From CAIQPV01 sp963719855 (GTDB lineage Bacteria; Pseudomonadota; Gammaproteobacteria; Burkholderiales; Gallionellaceae): DNA of 64,000 nt. Shown here piece after piece: positions 62,875 to 64,000 of this stretch (the stretch's first letter is position 1; each line of letters opens with the position of its first letter). The position numbers and the translations under genes were made by a program. The notes under the pieces were generated by a model. It had not been told where the DNA came from, ran no database searches, and was given only the letters and a program-made list of their open reading frames with translations. The stretch lies in the NCBI GenBank assembly GCA_963719855.1, contig CAVRDK010000004.1:1436096-1500095 (forward strand), given 5' to 3'.

Positions 62875-64000
62875 TCAAGCGACCTCCAGCATTTTACGCT
62901 CTTCATCATTCAGCCCATAAATCGTTTCGATAGCATCTTGAATCTGGCTTTCAACTTGACCGACAAACCGCTGAAACTGCACATTCTCGGCATCAGTTTT
63001 GATGCTGGGCATCTGTTGCTTGCATTCAATTATTCGTTGAACAAATTTGGCTATTTTCTCCTGTTCTGTCTTCGATGGAACGCACAAAGGAATTTCCAGC
63101 AACGGTTCTTTATCCACCTGGAAATTTTGTCCCTGCATTTTGCCACGATGTTTGAGCCAGAACCGCACCAGCCTTGAATTTAACAAGCCAGTAAGAAATA
63201 GCAGATTTGCACGCTCCGTAATAATGACATTGAATGCCATCATCACGTATGCCTCGTTTTCGGTGTAGGTGAAAGTTGGTTCATCACATTTTCGGGCAGA
63301 TAATATTTTTGCACCTTGCTCAAAAAAACGCTCCTCACGCGGCCAATGTAGTTGGAAAAACTCAAGCCGACCAAGTTGGTTTTCTCTTCTTTCTTCCATA
63401 ATTTCCCTGTATCGCTCCAGATGACTAAGCAAGCGAGACGGAAGAGGCGCATGAGCGGTGTTGGCACGAGTTGAATAGATGATGCTCTTTGCTGGCTTGT
63501 CAACGATTGCATATCTACCGATATCGGACGGCTCATATAGTGGCTTGAGAAAACGTTTTTCCAATTGGCTGGGAGCGGCAAAATATCCATCATTTACGAC
63601 AAACACCCCTTGCCCTGCCTCAATACCCTCTTGCTGCCGTTTCTTATATGGGATTATTTCTAATGCTCTTGCCGAAACAACATCAGGGTTGGGCACAATA
63701 CCTTGTGCCACTTCCATCTTTCCATTCAGTTCAAAATTCCGTTTGGCAGCAATCTTATCCAGCAACACTTCAACGCTGGAGTTGGAAAATGTCAGTGAAG
63801 CAGTTGGTATGCGGCTTCGATCTAGCGTTGGTGTAAGTATTTACGCCCATCACCTTCCAGTTTTTCTAGTAGTGCCTGTGCGTCCGGCAGGTGGCTCTTC
63901 ACTCCTGCCAGGCGTCGATAGTCGAATTGGTAGCGCTCTGACTTCTGGCTTTTCCTGGCAATCAGAATTATGGTCTGAATGCCTGCATCACGGAATACTT
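62875..64000 (-). pseudogene. Adenine methyltransferase with TaqI-like specificity domain, partial, frameshifted
   Basis: The C-terminal part of an Eco57I/type IIG or BREX-like N6-adenine methyltransferase; the 5' end lies beyond the window. The main frame (62875-63836) has the TaqI-like specificity block (YFAAPSQLEKRFLKPLYEPSDIGRY, LLSHLERYREIMEERRENQLGRLEFFQLHWPREERFFEQGAKILSARK, LFLTGLLNSRLVRFWLKHRGKMQGQNFQVDKEPLLEIPLC). The part from 63837 to 64000 continues in another frame (FRDAGIQTIILIARK...LEGDGRKYL). One base is missing near 63838 (TTACACCAACG). Catalytic motifs I and NPPY are upstream. Possibly inactive. Confidence 0.8.

Overview
The window looks like a chromosomal segment of a betaproteobacterium, most likely order Nitrosomonadales and close to Gallionellaceae. 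The housekeeping blocks pyrG-kdsA-eno-ftsB and rpsP-rimM-trmD-rplS have the betaproteobacterial order, GTG/TTG/ATG starts follow purine-rich ribosome binding sites, and the intact proteins read like those of iron- or sulfur-oxidising autotrophs. This placement is inference from protein resemblance; no 16S gene is present.

Layout. 1-4.1 kb: end of pyrG, then kdsA, eno, ftsB and tRNA-Lys(CTT). 4.25-11 kb: accessory region with a type ISP-like restriction-modification protein, a RhuM-like protein, a DUF433 antitoxin-like pair, a RelE/HigA toxin-antitoxin pair with a leaderless-type promoter, G-rich 24-bp repeats, a candidate small RNA and a 45-codon small ORF. 11.5-19.2 kb: a bacteriohemerythrin and a small glycan locus (UDP-sugar dehydrogenase, acetolactate-synthase-like ThDP enzyme, glycosyltransferase-like protein, frameshifted CapK/PaaK-like ligase, low-molecular-weight phosphatase). 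19.8-25.9 kb: a tightly overlapping operon that joins a 2-oxoacid:ferredoxin oxidoreductase to an Fe-S protein, an SdhA-like flavoprotein and a NuoF-like protein. 26-29.9 kb: a type II restriction-modification island that cuts off an antitoxin gene and whose endonuclease is itself split by an IS5-family element.

29.9-38.5 kb: a dCTP deaminase and a two-partner secretion locus (TpsA pseudogene with a tandem MBG array, TpsB with duplicated POTRA region, small outer-membrane protein). 38.8-50 kb: tRNA-Cys, a possible TniQ remnant, methylthioinosine phosphorylase, peptide deformylase, a K+ channel, aconitase, a fused hicA/hicB remnant, a rhodanese, a UbiE-like methyltransferase, an orphan GldG-like protein and an ISAzo13-family element. 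50-64 kb: Ala/Pro-rich lipoprotein, the rplS operon, an ABC-2 exporter, an old-yellow-enzyme, an ars operon with an ArsR-ArsC fusion, a PbpG-like peptidase, an Atm1-type ABC transporter, cardiolipin synthase with an EEP-family partner, and the end of a frameshifted TaqI/Eco57I-like methyltransferase gene.

Six genes that otherwise look intact or near-intact carry seven single-base frameshifts (CapK-like, korA, IS5 transposase, tpsA twice, right-edge methyltransferase; the antitoxin and hicAB are true truncations). Whether these are real decay or residual indels in the assembly decides how several genes should be read.
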